NCBI GenBank assembly: GCA_963978895.1
Contig: OZ022241.1
Location: 6,762,653-6,826,652 of the forward strand
Length of the DNA: 64,000 nucleotides
Direction of reading: 5' to 3'
From: Erpobdella octoculata
Lineage: Eukaryota > Annelida > Clitellata > Hirudinida > Erpobdellidae
In this document: in pieces, positions 1 to 20,400 of the stretch
Layout: every line of letters starts with the position of its first letter
Numbering within the stretch: the stretch's first letter is position 1
Made by a program: the position numbers and the translations under genes
Notes under the pieces: model-generated
Told to the model about the DNA's origin: nothing
The model's database searches: none
Seen by the model: the letters and a program-made list of their open reading frames with translations, nothing else

Positions 1-323
1 ATGTAGACAATTTCAAATGTTTTGTACATTATATTATGACTACTAATTTCAGTGCTAAAAAATTCATTTTTATAGCAAATAACAACAAATTATTCATTTA
101 GCTTAATTTGAAAATAACAGCTGACTCGTTCAAAATCGATAATTTTCTTTAATGAGGAAGATTTGTATGAAACGCTTCCTAATTCAATGAAACTCTATAA
201 GAACAAACTATTATCAACATGATTTCTAGATTAATCGCGGAATGAAAGCGAAGAAATGCTGAACAAAAGTTAGAAAATGGAAGAAAGAGGAGAGAGAGAG
301 AGGAAAGAAAGAGAGAGGAGAGA

Positions 324-365
<42 letters not shown>

Positions 366-1478
366 TGTAAAAAAAAAGATATAAAAAAGTGATAGGATAA
401 AAAATAGCAAGGGGGAAATATATTTTGTGATAATATGATTATTCTTGACACTCTGAGAACGCCATGAAAGCATATTATTTCCTCTTGTTTATATTTCTTT
501 ACATCGCATATAGACTTTACATATTGAAAAAAAATACAAAGATAAAAATATTGGAAAAGAAATATTAAATTCTTTAGCTCTTCTGGGACTTGCATGTTTA
601 ATGTCCACTTTCAATGCAAAATTTGCATGCTATACTTTTTCGTCGATAAGAACTTCAGTTTTTGGCGTAGTTAATAGACTTCGTATAGCAAAGAGAAGGC
701 GTTGTAAAGCAATAGGCGGGTACTGTACAACAAGAGTAGGTATTGTACAGTGATGAGAGGTTACTGTGTATAAGGGTATGTGTTGTACAGTAATGATAGG
801 TTTTTGTATATAAGGGCATGAGTAGGGAAGTCGGTACTGAAATAACCACCATTCTTACTCAATTTTTTTCGTTAATTAATTTATACCTCTGATTTTATTT
901 AAACTTCTTTATCAACATCTTTGTTTACATTATGAAATAATTTAGTTGTTATCAAAAAGTAATAAGTTATGAGCAATCAGAGTTTTTCATCATCAAAAGT
1001 AATTTTTTTATGAAATTTATGTTAGGGAGTTAAGGTGGGTTGTGGAAACAGGACACTTCTGAAAATTTGTCATTGTAACAATTAATTATCTGGAATATAT
1101 AATAGCGCCAAAATATATACCATTTATTTCAGTATATTTATTAAAACATTTTTCAGATTATATTTTCTTTAAAAAACATAACTTAAAATACCTCAACATA
1201 TTTAAAATGTTGAACAAATTGACAGTTTTAGTTGCAAATGACAGTTTATGAAAATAAAACGGTTATAAAAAATGTTTTAGAAAAATAATTTTAATAAAGT
1301 GAATTATAAAAATATATACTCTAATATTGCAAATTACTATTTCAATCGTTTTATGTTTAATATGTTAAAAAAGAATTTATATGCTAAAGAACTAATTTTA
1401 TGTAATATTTTTACTGAAAAACATGATATACAACTTGGTTATTTCAGTACCCCTTGCAATACTGAAATAAGCAGAGAC
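1..1478. other. AT-rich intergenic sequence with simple repeats
   Basis: No gene is supported. The stretch holds an (AG)n tract at about 285-363 and a loose tandem repeat at about 715-830, where a motif containing TGTACAGT and TATAAGGG recurs every 50-60 bases. Open frames here are low-complexity (Ser/Leu runs from the AG tract) and are not credible proteins. Confidence 0.6.
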
Positions 1479-1686
1479 GAGATTTAGCATACGCCTTATC
1501 AAGACAAGTCTTGCTCAAGGCGAAAGAGGGAGTGTACTTGCAAAGGCAGCCATTTATAGACGCCTACCCCTTTAACAAATGCGAGTGAACTCCTTGCTTA
1601 AGGGAGTTACGCTGGTGACGCCGGCGAGGTTTGAACTGCCGACCTAACGATCGACAGGCGAACGCTCTACGGCTCTGCCACCAGCG
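1479..1686 (-). mobile_element. tRNA-derived SINE, copy 1
   Basis: A 208-bp unit nearly identical to 52282-52489. On the minus strand it opens with a tRNA-like head of about 77 bases: ends GCTGGTG/CACCAGC can pair as a 7-bp acceptor stem, TGGCAGAGC..GTAGAGC resembles a Pol III A box and GGTCGGCAGTTCAAACC a B box. The segment CGCCTGTC resembles the tRNA-Asp anticodon arm. An unrelated body of about 130 bases follows. Two copies 51 kb apart with the same ends indicate a retroposed SINE rather than a working tRNA gene, because the arms do not fold cleanly. Confidence 0.72.
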
Positions 1687-2639
<953 letters not shown>

Positions 2640-3029
2640 TTCACTCCATCAGCTGATTGCTTCCGTCCGGTTGGTCAGTCAGTCGTGTGAGAGCCAGCCA
2701 AGTGATTGATGGATTGATTGAAAAAAAAAACTTTAAAAAAAAAACTACTGCCCTGTAATCACGAGCTAAGTTCAAATAATGGGGCCATCCACCGAGGGCG
2801 GTCGCACCACAAATTAGACTAAACAACCACCTCCTGCTGTCAAGCGGCTGTCGTCACCGCAACCGTTCCCGCCGCAATCTGTGACCTTAGCAGCCGGCGG
2901 ACGTAGTCGACATCAGTTGTCCCGTCGCCGTGGGAATAGATTTGCATAAATTTGCATAATTATCGCGTTCGCCGGTCCGGCCAATAGAAATCTTCGTCTG
3001 GTGGACTTCTGGTGACCTCGGTTGCCACG
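2640..3029 (+). promoter_or_regulatory. Putative promoter/5' leader of the calmodulin-like gene
   Basis: A locally CpG- and GC-richer island (about 2820-3020) in AT-rich DNA, immediately before the ATG at 3030. It contains two tandem octamer-type motifs, ATTTGCAT, at about 2940-2960, two bases apart, and a CCAAT motif near 2980. No clear TATA box is visible. The promoter role is inferred from position and composition; no transcription start can be fixed from sequence alone. Confidence 0.45.
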
Positions 3030-10978
<7,949 letters not shown>

Positions 10979-11690
10979 CAACACATACATGCATGCATTC
11001 ACACGTACCAACACATACAGGCATGCATTCACACGTACCAACACAAACATGCATGCATTCACACGTACCAACACATACATGCATGCATACACACGTACCA
11101 ACACATACATGCATGCATACACACGTACCAACACATACATGCATGCATACACACGTACCAACACATACATGCATGCATTCACACGTACCAACACATACAT
11201 GCATGCATTCACACGTACCAACACATACATGCATGCATACACACGTACCAACACATACATGCATGCATACACACGTACCAACACATACATGCATGCATAC
11301 ACACGTACCAACACATACATGCATGCATTCACACGTACCAACACATACATGCATGCATACACACGTACCAACACATACATGCATGCATACACACGTACCA
11401 ACACATACATGCATGCATACACACGTACCAACACATACATGCATGCATTCACACGTACCAACACATACATGCATGCATACACACGTACCAACACATACAT
11501 GCATGCATACACACGTACCAACACATACATGCATGCATACACACGTACCAACACATACATGCATGCATACACACGTACCAACACATACATGCATGCATAC
11601 ACACGTACCAACACATACAGGCATGCATTCACACGTACCAACCCATACATGCATGCATTCACACGTACCAACACATACATGCATACACGT
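10979..11690. repeat. 30-bp minisatellite with two monomer variants
   Basis: About 23 head-to-tail copies of a 30-base unit, ACACATACATGCATGCAT[A/T]C followed by ACACGTACCA. Two variants differ at one base (ATAC versus ATTC) and tend to alternate as one T monomer followed by three A monomers, giving an approximate 120-bp higher-order unit. Because 30 is divisible by three and the unit lacks stops, every frame stays open; the resulting Thr/His/Cys/Met repeat proteins are not credible genes. Confidence 0.93.
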
Positions 11691-12724
11691 ACCCACACAT
11701 ACATGCATGCGCACATAAACAAACACATACACATACATTCGCACGTACCAACACATACACGCACAACTACCTTAGGCAGTACCTACGTGTCCACTTTAAT
11801 CGATTCGTTTTATCCGGAAGGGACCGTCATCATTTGCCTTTTTAAGAGTAGACTTAAACTATTGATTCTGTCTTTTGAATTTGCTCAAACTCTCCGGAAC
11901 GTATTTCACCTTTTTTTTAGCTGCTTATTTTTTGTCATTTCGATTTGGATAGATAGTTGAATAATAAATAATAATCATTGAGTTGATATTTCTAGTTATT
12001 TTATATTAAACACAAAAGAAAACGAAATTGATATTTCTGAAGTTCTTGTGTCCGATGCAAAATTGGCTGCTTCTTTCGCAAGAAACTGAAATTTCCCGAC
12101 AAGAACTTCATTAAAATTGCATCCCAGCTCTGTGGTCGGCCATAGATTCGTATCAAAAGTAAATAGAGCTTTTAAGAGATCGAACGAACATTAATTCAGC
12201 AACTACGTGAGTCTTGAACAGATTCATGAACGTTGCTCTGTCTTATCCATTTGTAAAAAAAAAAAAAAATTAAAAAAAACATTTTTTAATTTTTTAAAAA
12301 CCCTTTAGCAGGACTCACGCAGGATTTTAGACATTTTTTATATTTTAAAGATTTGTTTGTGTTTTTTTTGTAAATTCCATGTAAAGTAACAAGCTAACGG
12401 AATCAAAGGAATTTCTTCCTGCATTTAACAAACAAAACATTATTAGTGGCGTGACAAGAAAAATATTGAAGTTATTAACAGATGGTCGTGGATAGATGCT
12501 TAATGGTCTCAGTCTTGATAACCTGATGAAGCAAGCATCCGATGGTCCTGTGGTCATTGCAGGCACGTATACAATAGCTCACAGACACACATCTCTTTTT
12601 ATCTTTGTTACAAATTTACCACTTCCTTTAAAAGTAGTGACTTTAGTCAAATAAAATTATCAAAAAAATGTAATTCTCAATTCATCAAATATCAACTTAG
12701 TTGTCGTTACTTGCCAAATCAAAC
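11691..12724. other. Intergenic sequence without recognisable gene
   Basis: AT-rich sequence with poly-A/T runs near 12257-12300. No exon series, RNA gene or transposon end could be supported. Confidence 0.5.
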
Positions 12725-12985
12725 TTACAAACAAGTAAACGAGTTTTTTAACACAAACTTTGATTTCAAATACATTCGATGTGTGTCTGTGTGTATGTGT
12801 GTACGTATACGAAAGATGTTCAAATTACGTTTTTTTAATTGAATCATGTATTGTCATCCAATATAAAAATATGCTGAAAGTTTCAGCTTCCTAGCTAGTC
12901 AAAAAGCTGGTTAAATTTTACTTGCAAGATTTGCGTACAGAGAAAGCCACACACACAAACAGAGATTGTAACCTAAATAAAAGTT
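12725..12985 (+). repeat. Dispersed repeat family A, copy 1
   Basis: About 250 bases closely matching the reverse complement of 20700-20958. Shared landmarks are TGATTTCAAATACA, GAATCATGTATTGTCATCCA, CTGAAAGTTTCAGCTTCCTA and GCAAGATTTGC, ending in an ACA-rich tail. Partial copies occur at about 44575-44715 (-) and 49745-49925 (+). No protein-coding capacity is seen; it is probably a non-autonomous element of unknown class. Confidence 0.7.
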
Positions 12986-14435
12986 TGTAAAAAGTTTGTA
13001 ATAAACTCACACAAGCTCGCTACTTATTCCTCAATCGTCTTGCTCTCGTGATATAAAAAACTTTAATTGTTGCTTTTCTAACGTAAGTTCATTCTACGTT
13101 GAATTCGCCTGCATAGGCTACCCCACCAGCAACATTACATCAAAAATGTAATATAAGAATATTTATTTAAATGTTAGAAAAACTGCATCCCAGCCCTGCA
13201 AAACCTACAAAGGGTGCACTGGAATCTTGCGGTGGATGTGAAGTAAAACAAGTGCGGAAAGACGATTTTGACCACAGGTGCTTCGCTGACATAATGTGCC
13301 TCGGCGCGGAAAAAGTCTGGTTTAGTGATTCAGCAAGTTCTTAAAGCCATTTTTTGGGCCACTTTTTGTGACATTTTCCAGTTCTTTAACTAAAAGTTAG
13401 TAAAAGTTTATCTAAAAAAAAGTTTGTGACCATTTCTGTTGCTCAACATGTCTTCATATATACAAACTATGCTCAAAAACACTGAAACTGAAACAAATAC
13501 AATTTGAATGATGGTTTTTTAGAATGATTATAATTTTCAAATAAATAAATAAATTGAATTAAAAATTCGTGCAACTACCTAGTATAAGGTAATTATTGTG
13601 TTAAGTTTTAATGTGTAAACTAAATAAACCTCAGTGTTCCCTTTGAGTTCTTTGGGCAACTGATTAATTTAACTTGAGGGATACAGTATATGAAAAAACC
13701 TTTAAAAAGTTTAATTTGAAGAGTTGCTTTTCGCCTCCTCCCTGTGCATAACTCTTATGAATCCGCTACTGACGTACTCAATAGATTCAACTCCGCCTTG
13801 CTTTTGCAAGCCAGTCCCAAGCCTGGAGAAAGGAGGAGGGAAAAGTTAAAAGGATCAAATTATGATCCACGACTGGAAGTACTTAGGTGCTTCTGACACA
13901 GCCGTTTCAGTTTTAAAACACTTGGTGTAAAGGACTATAAACTAATAAAAAAAAAAAAAAAAAAAAAAACTCAATAGATAGGCTACGGCCCTGCTTTTAA
14001 GACTTGTAATCGACTGGAAAAGTTAAGTCAAAAAGATATTCAAATTCAATAATTATGATAACCAGAATATGCACCCAAAAAACCTACTGAATTAGATTTT
14101 GTTATAGAACTTTTCCTATAGCAATTTAAACGACGTCAACTTTCTCTTTAACTAGTATCTTAAAAGTTTTTCTTTAAATTGAGAAAGTTAATTAAACAAA
14201 AAACTTAAATTTAATCAAAATGTGAAACGCAAATAGTTATAATACATTATTAAAATTTGTATTCTTTTTACTCTTTTCTGCTGAAAACATGGACCACAGA
14301 ATAAAAGTACAATTTTCAATTATTGTTCCATGTAGCTTAAACACGCGTAGAGTTATCGTTCACAACAAACACACACTACTTACCCATCGCGATTTAAGTT
14401 AGGCCGAATATTTTTGTTTACATTTTATTTTGAAA
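12986..14435. other. Intergenic region before BMS1
   Basis: AT-rich, with a poly-A run at about 13946-13969 and a less AT-rich piece at 13780-13860 (around CCAGTCCCAAGCCTGGAG). Nothing identifiable as a gene. The BMS1 promoter must lie in the last part, but no TATA box is obvious. Confidence 0.5.
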
Positions 14436-17400
14436 ATGGGTGACATGGAGGTTGATGACTCAAAAAAGCCGCACAGAAAGCGGCAAGCTGGGCCAAAGTA
14501 TGACAAGAAAAAGTTGAAAGACGATGCAGAAAAGAAAGTCGAAAAACCTAAAAATCTGAAAGCTTTTGGTTTCAACTCTATCAAAAAAACTGAGAGAGCA
14601 GTTCGGAGGTATATTAACGCAGTTTCCATTTAGACTAAATGATTTAACCATTTAGTGTTTTTTTCTCATATGTCGAAAGCATAGATTGCTTCCAGAGTTA
14701 AAAGTTAAAACCGCTTTAAATTTTTTTCAAGTTATTTTATGAGCCCCGTGGAAAAGAGTTGTTTCATTTTATTATAAAAGTATTTCTGTGGTTATATGCC
14801 TATGAAATAAACCAATTTTATGATAATTAGGAAATCTTTCAGATGTTAATCGGCTAATATTTTTAAATTCAACAGAACTGCAGATGTAAAGGAAAAAAAA
14901 TTTCACAACCCAGTAGTTGATAGGGCTAGTGTTATCCCACCCCCAATTATGGTGGCTGTGGTTGGTCCACCTAAAGTAGGAAAGAGTACTTTAATTCATT
15001 GTTTAGTGAGAAATTTTGTAAGAAGAAAAGTTTCTTCTATTAATGGACCAATTACCATCGTATCTGGTGAGTAATCTTTTAAATTTTTATATGATACAAA
15101 AAAATTAAGTTTTATATTTTGTGTTATTATTGTTATTATAATTAATTTAGCTATTATTGTGACGTTTTTCATCATTGTATTTCAATTCAGGTAAAAAACA
15201 AAGAATTACATTCGTCGAATGCAACAATGACCTGAATTGTATGATCGACATTGCCAAAGTGGCTGATTTGGTGAGTCAATTTATTCTAAATTATTTAAAT
15301 GTCAAGTTAACAAAATTAAATGTAATTCGATGTATAACTTTACTTAGTTATTTAATCCATTGATAGCTCATAGTAATTTGATATAAACCTTACATTACAA
15401 ACCGTGTTTATTGAAAAAATTTTTTGCATAGGTTCTTCTCATGATCGATGCCAGTTTTGGATTTGAAATGGAAGTCTTTGAATTCCTTCACATCTTAAAA
15501 GCTCACGGAGAGACAAAAATACTGGGGGTTTTGACCCATTTGGATGTGTTCGAGAACAACAAGAAGTTGAAAAAGACAAAGACGATACTTAAAAAGCGAT
15601 TCTGGAAAGACGTTTATGCCGTAAGGAATTTTAGTTTAATTTTCTACTTTAAATTTTGATTGGTTAAAACATGCTGCTGGTTATTTTCAAGTGCAAATCA
15701 GTTTTCTTGTGTGTAAATAAAAAGTTGTTTAAGTTTATTTTATTAGATAATCCCAAGATATATAAACTTAAAAGTTTCTGTTAAATTGTTTTGTTGAATT
15801 ATTTCATCATTAAAATCATCTTTTCATCTCAAATTAGTAATTTGATAAAGCTAATTTAAAACATTCATTTTTTTCTATTCTAGGGAGCAAAACTGTTTTA
15901 CCTGTCCGGCATGGTCAACAGGGAGTATCAGAAGACGGAGATCCACAATCTCGGTCGGTTCATCAGCATCATGAAGTATCGTCCTCTCCAGTGGAGAACA
16001 TCTCATCCTTATGTTCTTATTGACAGGTTGGCCATTTTAATTTTTCTTTTAAATTTGCTATAAGATTTAAATTATAAGTATTTTCATTAGTTTTATTAAA
16101 TTTCATTTTTAAAGTTTAGATATTTAGCATATTTTTTATATTGAAGTGTCTAGTGATTGAAATAAATTTTTAGGTGTGTGTAGATAAAATTTCAGTGTGT
16201 GTGTGTGTGGATGAAAATTCACTTTACTTATTTAAAATCTATATTATTGATTATTATAAATTATTAGAATGGAAGATGTAACAAATCCAGAAGAGAAGAG
16301 ACAGAACGAGAAAGTTGACAGAACGATTTGCTTGTACGGATACGTGAGAGGAACTCACTTTAAAAACAAGTCTGGAATTCACATACCAGGTTTGACGTTA
16401 ATGTTATTCCATTGATGTTTCTTTATTAGCTCTTGAAGTATTTATACTAATGGCGCTATATAAATTGTCAAATAATAATAATAATAGTATTAGAAGCTAG
16501 CTGGTTTCATCTGGGTTTATTTGGGGATAAAACACCAACTGGTTAGCAGATTTATTTGTAAAGTAGACACAAACCACTTCCTGGTTCAGTTGTTTACGTT
16601 TGATTCCTTTAGATACATAAATATATACATTCTTTTTTTTTAAATGGAGGCTTATTGTTGAAATGAATAAATATTGACTAAATTTTGTCTAATTCTCACC
16701 AGGTGTCGGCGATCACCAAGTCGATGAAATGAGTTTCCTTCCCGACCCATGCCCCCTCCCCGGTGAACTGAAAAAGAGATCACTGGATTACAGAGAGAGG
16801 CTAATCTACGCCCCCTTTTCGGGAGTCGGTGGAGTCCTGTTTGATAAGGACGCGGTATATATTGAGACCAAGGGTAGTCACGCTCTCAAGGAGAACAGAG
16901 TAAGATTTTATTTTACGTTGTTATGCGATAAATAAGTGGTTATATGATAAATAATTAAGTGGTTATGTGATATATAATGGAGTGGTTATGTGATCATTTA
17001 GTGAGTAAGGGCTAATGCATAAGAATTGTTTATAGTTTTGTTTATTCATAAGATGATAGTGTGGTAGAGATAAGTATTGTTCTTATATTTATATATATAT
17101 ATATTATTACAGAGGGCAAAAGATGAAGATGAACTTTTCACCTCACTCAAGTCCGCTCAAGCCACGATCGATGATAAAATGGCCTCAACCAAGTTGAACT
17201 TGTTTGACAAAGATGTGAATGACGATGATGATGACGATAATGAAAATGAAGACATGGAAGTTGACGGTGAAGGAGATGAGTCGAAAATGGCTGAAGATGA
17301 GGCTGACAGTGATGAAGAAGGCTGTGGTGATGATGATGATGGTGATGAGAATTATAAAAGACCATGGAAGGAGACTTTAGATAGTGAAGATGAAGAAGAA

Positions 17401-20400
17401 GGTGATGATGATGGTGATGATGATGATGATGACAAAATGGACGTTGATGAGGAAGAAGGTGACGATAATGATGATGATGAAGAAGAGGAAGAAGAAGAAA
17501 GAAACACAGTAGAAGGTAAGAATTTTGATTTCTGTATTCGAAAGAATCTTTTTATCAAATAACTTCTTCTCAACGTGAGTGGCTGAATTTGAATTGCGAT
17601 CTTAAACGGTATCTCATGTTTTTATGTGTTTTATGAATTTGCAGGGAAGTTGAAGTGGAAGACTCAGTTGGAACGAAAAGGAATCAATTCCTTTCTCGAG
17701 AGGTTGAAAAACGTCAACAATATCCAGCATTTCGTCTATGGGAAAGGTACGTGCTGATATGATATCCATCTTTGGTTATACGTATTTAAGGCTTAACATG
17801 GTGAGATGGTGTATTCAATCTTTTAGTTAAGTTATGCATTTATAATACAATTTATGCATTTATAATCCAAGTTATGCATTTATAATACAAGCTATGGATT
17901 TATAATACAATTTATCATTTATGATATAAGTTATGCATTTATAATATAAGTTATGCATTTATAATATAAGTTATGCTTTTATAATATAAGTTATGCTTTT
18001 ATAATATAAGTTATGCATTTTAACATAAATTATGTTTTTATCATGACTTGGTTTAGTTAAAAGTGATTTATCAATACTTGTGAAAGTATTATTTTCTAGT
18101 GATCTTATGTTATTAAGAATGAGAAAAACCTTTGCAGATATTTTGCTACCTGAAAAAGAAAAAGATGATGAAGATGAAGGAAGGAAGAAAGATGAAGAAG
18201 AAGCATTCGGCGGACTGTTCAGCATCGTCAAGGACACCATGGATGCCACGTACAAGTTCCGCAATCAGATGGAAATTTCCATCGTCAAAATCAACCAGGA
18301 GCATTACAGAGTGGAGGATGTTGGCGAGGTTTGTCATTTTTGCTGTTTCGTAATGTTGAAAGACGGTGCGGAAATTAGTTGTTTAGAATTGTTACTTTGT
18401 TGACATATTTCTCTTAAAAAAGTTTGTTTACTATTTTCTATTAATAATGAGATGTTTTTTTTTCCGACATTTTTGATCAGCTTCTGGATCAAGTGAAAGA
18501 TTGTTTTGTAACCGGAAAGTGGGGAGAAGATGAAGACGCGGAAACTCTCTTGAAGAAAGATAAAGGTTTGTGTTTTCGATTTTGTTTTGTTGTGCTTGCT
18601 GTTTCAGCATTTTCATGGTTCCGTGTGTGTGTCTGTGCGTGTCATGTCTTTAAATAAAAATTATTTTTACATAATTTAGCAATGAGAAACAGAGGAAGTG
18701 ATGATGACTCAGATGACTTTGAAGGAGATGATGATAATGATGATGGTGATGATGACGATGGCAACAGTGGTGAAGAAGATGAGGAAGTAAAAAGTGAAGG
18801 CGAATCATCCGATGGGGATCATGGTTTGTATGCTCATATTCATCACTTTACTTTAATAACTACTTCTTTTTTAATCAAATGAACTCTTGTAAAATCAGCT
18901 GTGGTCCAGATGTTATATAAATAACCTTGTAGGGTTTGGCACATCCTGATTTCAAAAATGGGTTCTTGGTTATCTCATATGCGCCGTTCATGGTGCTGCT
19001 AGGGTGTATTTCACAACGTATTGACTTAATGTTGCAACCTTTACATTTAAATGCTTTATGTCCTACGAGCTGTGGCTAATCTGTATTTCTATTCTGCCAA
19101 CAGAAAGGGAAACTCCGGGAGAGAGGCGTGCACGACGTATGAAAGCGAAACTGCTGGAGAGAAAAAAAAGACAGAAGGAGATGTTCGATGATGAGTACGA
19201 TGATGATAAGTCGGGTGGGAAAAACCATTTTGAAACGCTGAAAGACGAAATGGCTCAGCAGGCCCAGGTTAATCGATTAATTCTTTTTCGGTTTGTCCGT
19301 TTTTCTGTGCTTGCACGGGTTGGAAGCTTCTTCCAATTTGGTTCTTCTATTTATTCATACACTGTGTGAACTCAGTCCGAAGGTCCAGATTGTGCAAATC
19401 ATGTCTGACACATTCTCTCCAAGACTCCTTGCACCTGCCTTTCTCCTTTGACCCATTTATTATTATTATTATTATTACTTACTAATTCTATTTATTTAGT
19501 TATTGATTATTTATTCATTAAAATAATCTGCCGGAGTAGTCTGTAAAACCTCAAGACAGCTTAAGTGCATAGTTTGGTTATCTATTTTAATACTTGCATA
19601 TGTTGATGATTTTTTAGCTGCAACTGTGCTTTAACTCAAGGTGGTCTTGAAGCTGTTTATTTTTGTAGCAAATAAGCATTTTTAGACGTTAAAATATCTT
19701 TTAATTGTCGTTTGCAGCTTAACCGATCGGAGTTTGAGTCGCTGAGTGAAGAAGCGAGAACGGAATTTGAAGGTTTCCGACCCGGTTTGTACGTGAGAAT
19801 CCAGGTGAAAGGATTCCCTTGCGAGTTCGTACACAACTTCGATCCGAGCTATCCGGTCATCGTTGGGGGTCTGCTCTTCTCGGAACAGAACGTCGGATTT
19901 GTAACCGTTAGTCCATAAGTTCTTTTTTTTTTATCTAAGTTTTGTATTTTTTTCTGCATTATGAAGGAAAATTTAAAAAAATCTGTGTTTTATTGTGTTG
20001 ATAATAAATTGGAACATTTTGTGATAATAATAGACAAATAATAAATTGGAACATTTTGTGATAATAATAGACAAATAATAAATTGGAACATTTTGTGATA
20101 ATAATAGACAAATAATAAATTGGAACATTTTGTGATAATAATAGACAAATAATAAATTGGAACATTTTGTGATTCCATTAATAAATCTTTGTAGAAATGG
20201 CTCTATAGCCATTTATGAGAGTTTAAAGTTTATCTAGTTATTTGCTAGCATTTAAAATTTATTTAGCCATTTTCATATTTACTATTCTTTTAGTTTATTT
20301 TATATCTTTAAATGACAGTAACAAAAATAACACGATTGCATCATTTCTCGACACAGGCCAGCTTTAAAAAACACAGGTGGCGAAAAGTTCCCCTCAAAAC

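Noticed and set aside
10979..11690. CRISPR-like array
   Set aside because: Units are contiguous without variable spacers and the context is a eukaryotic intergenic region.
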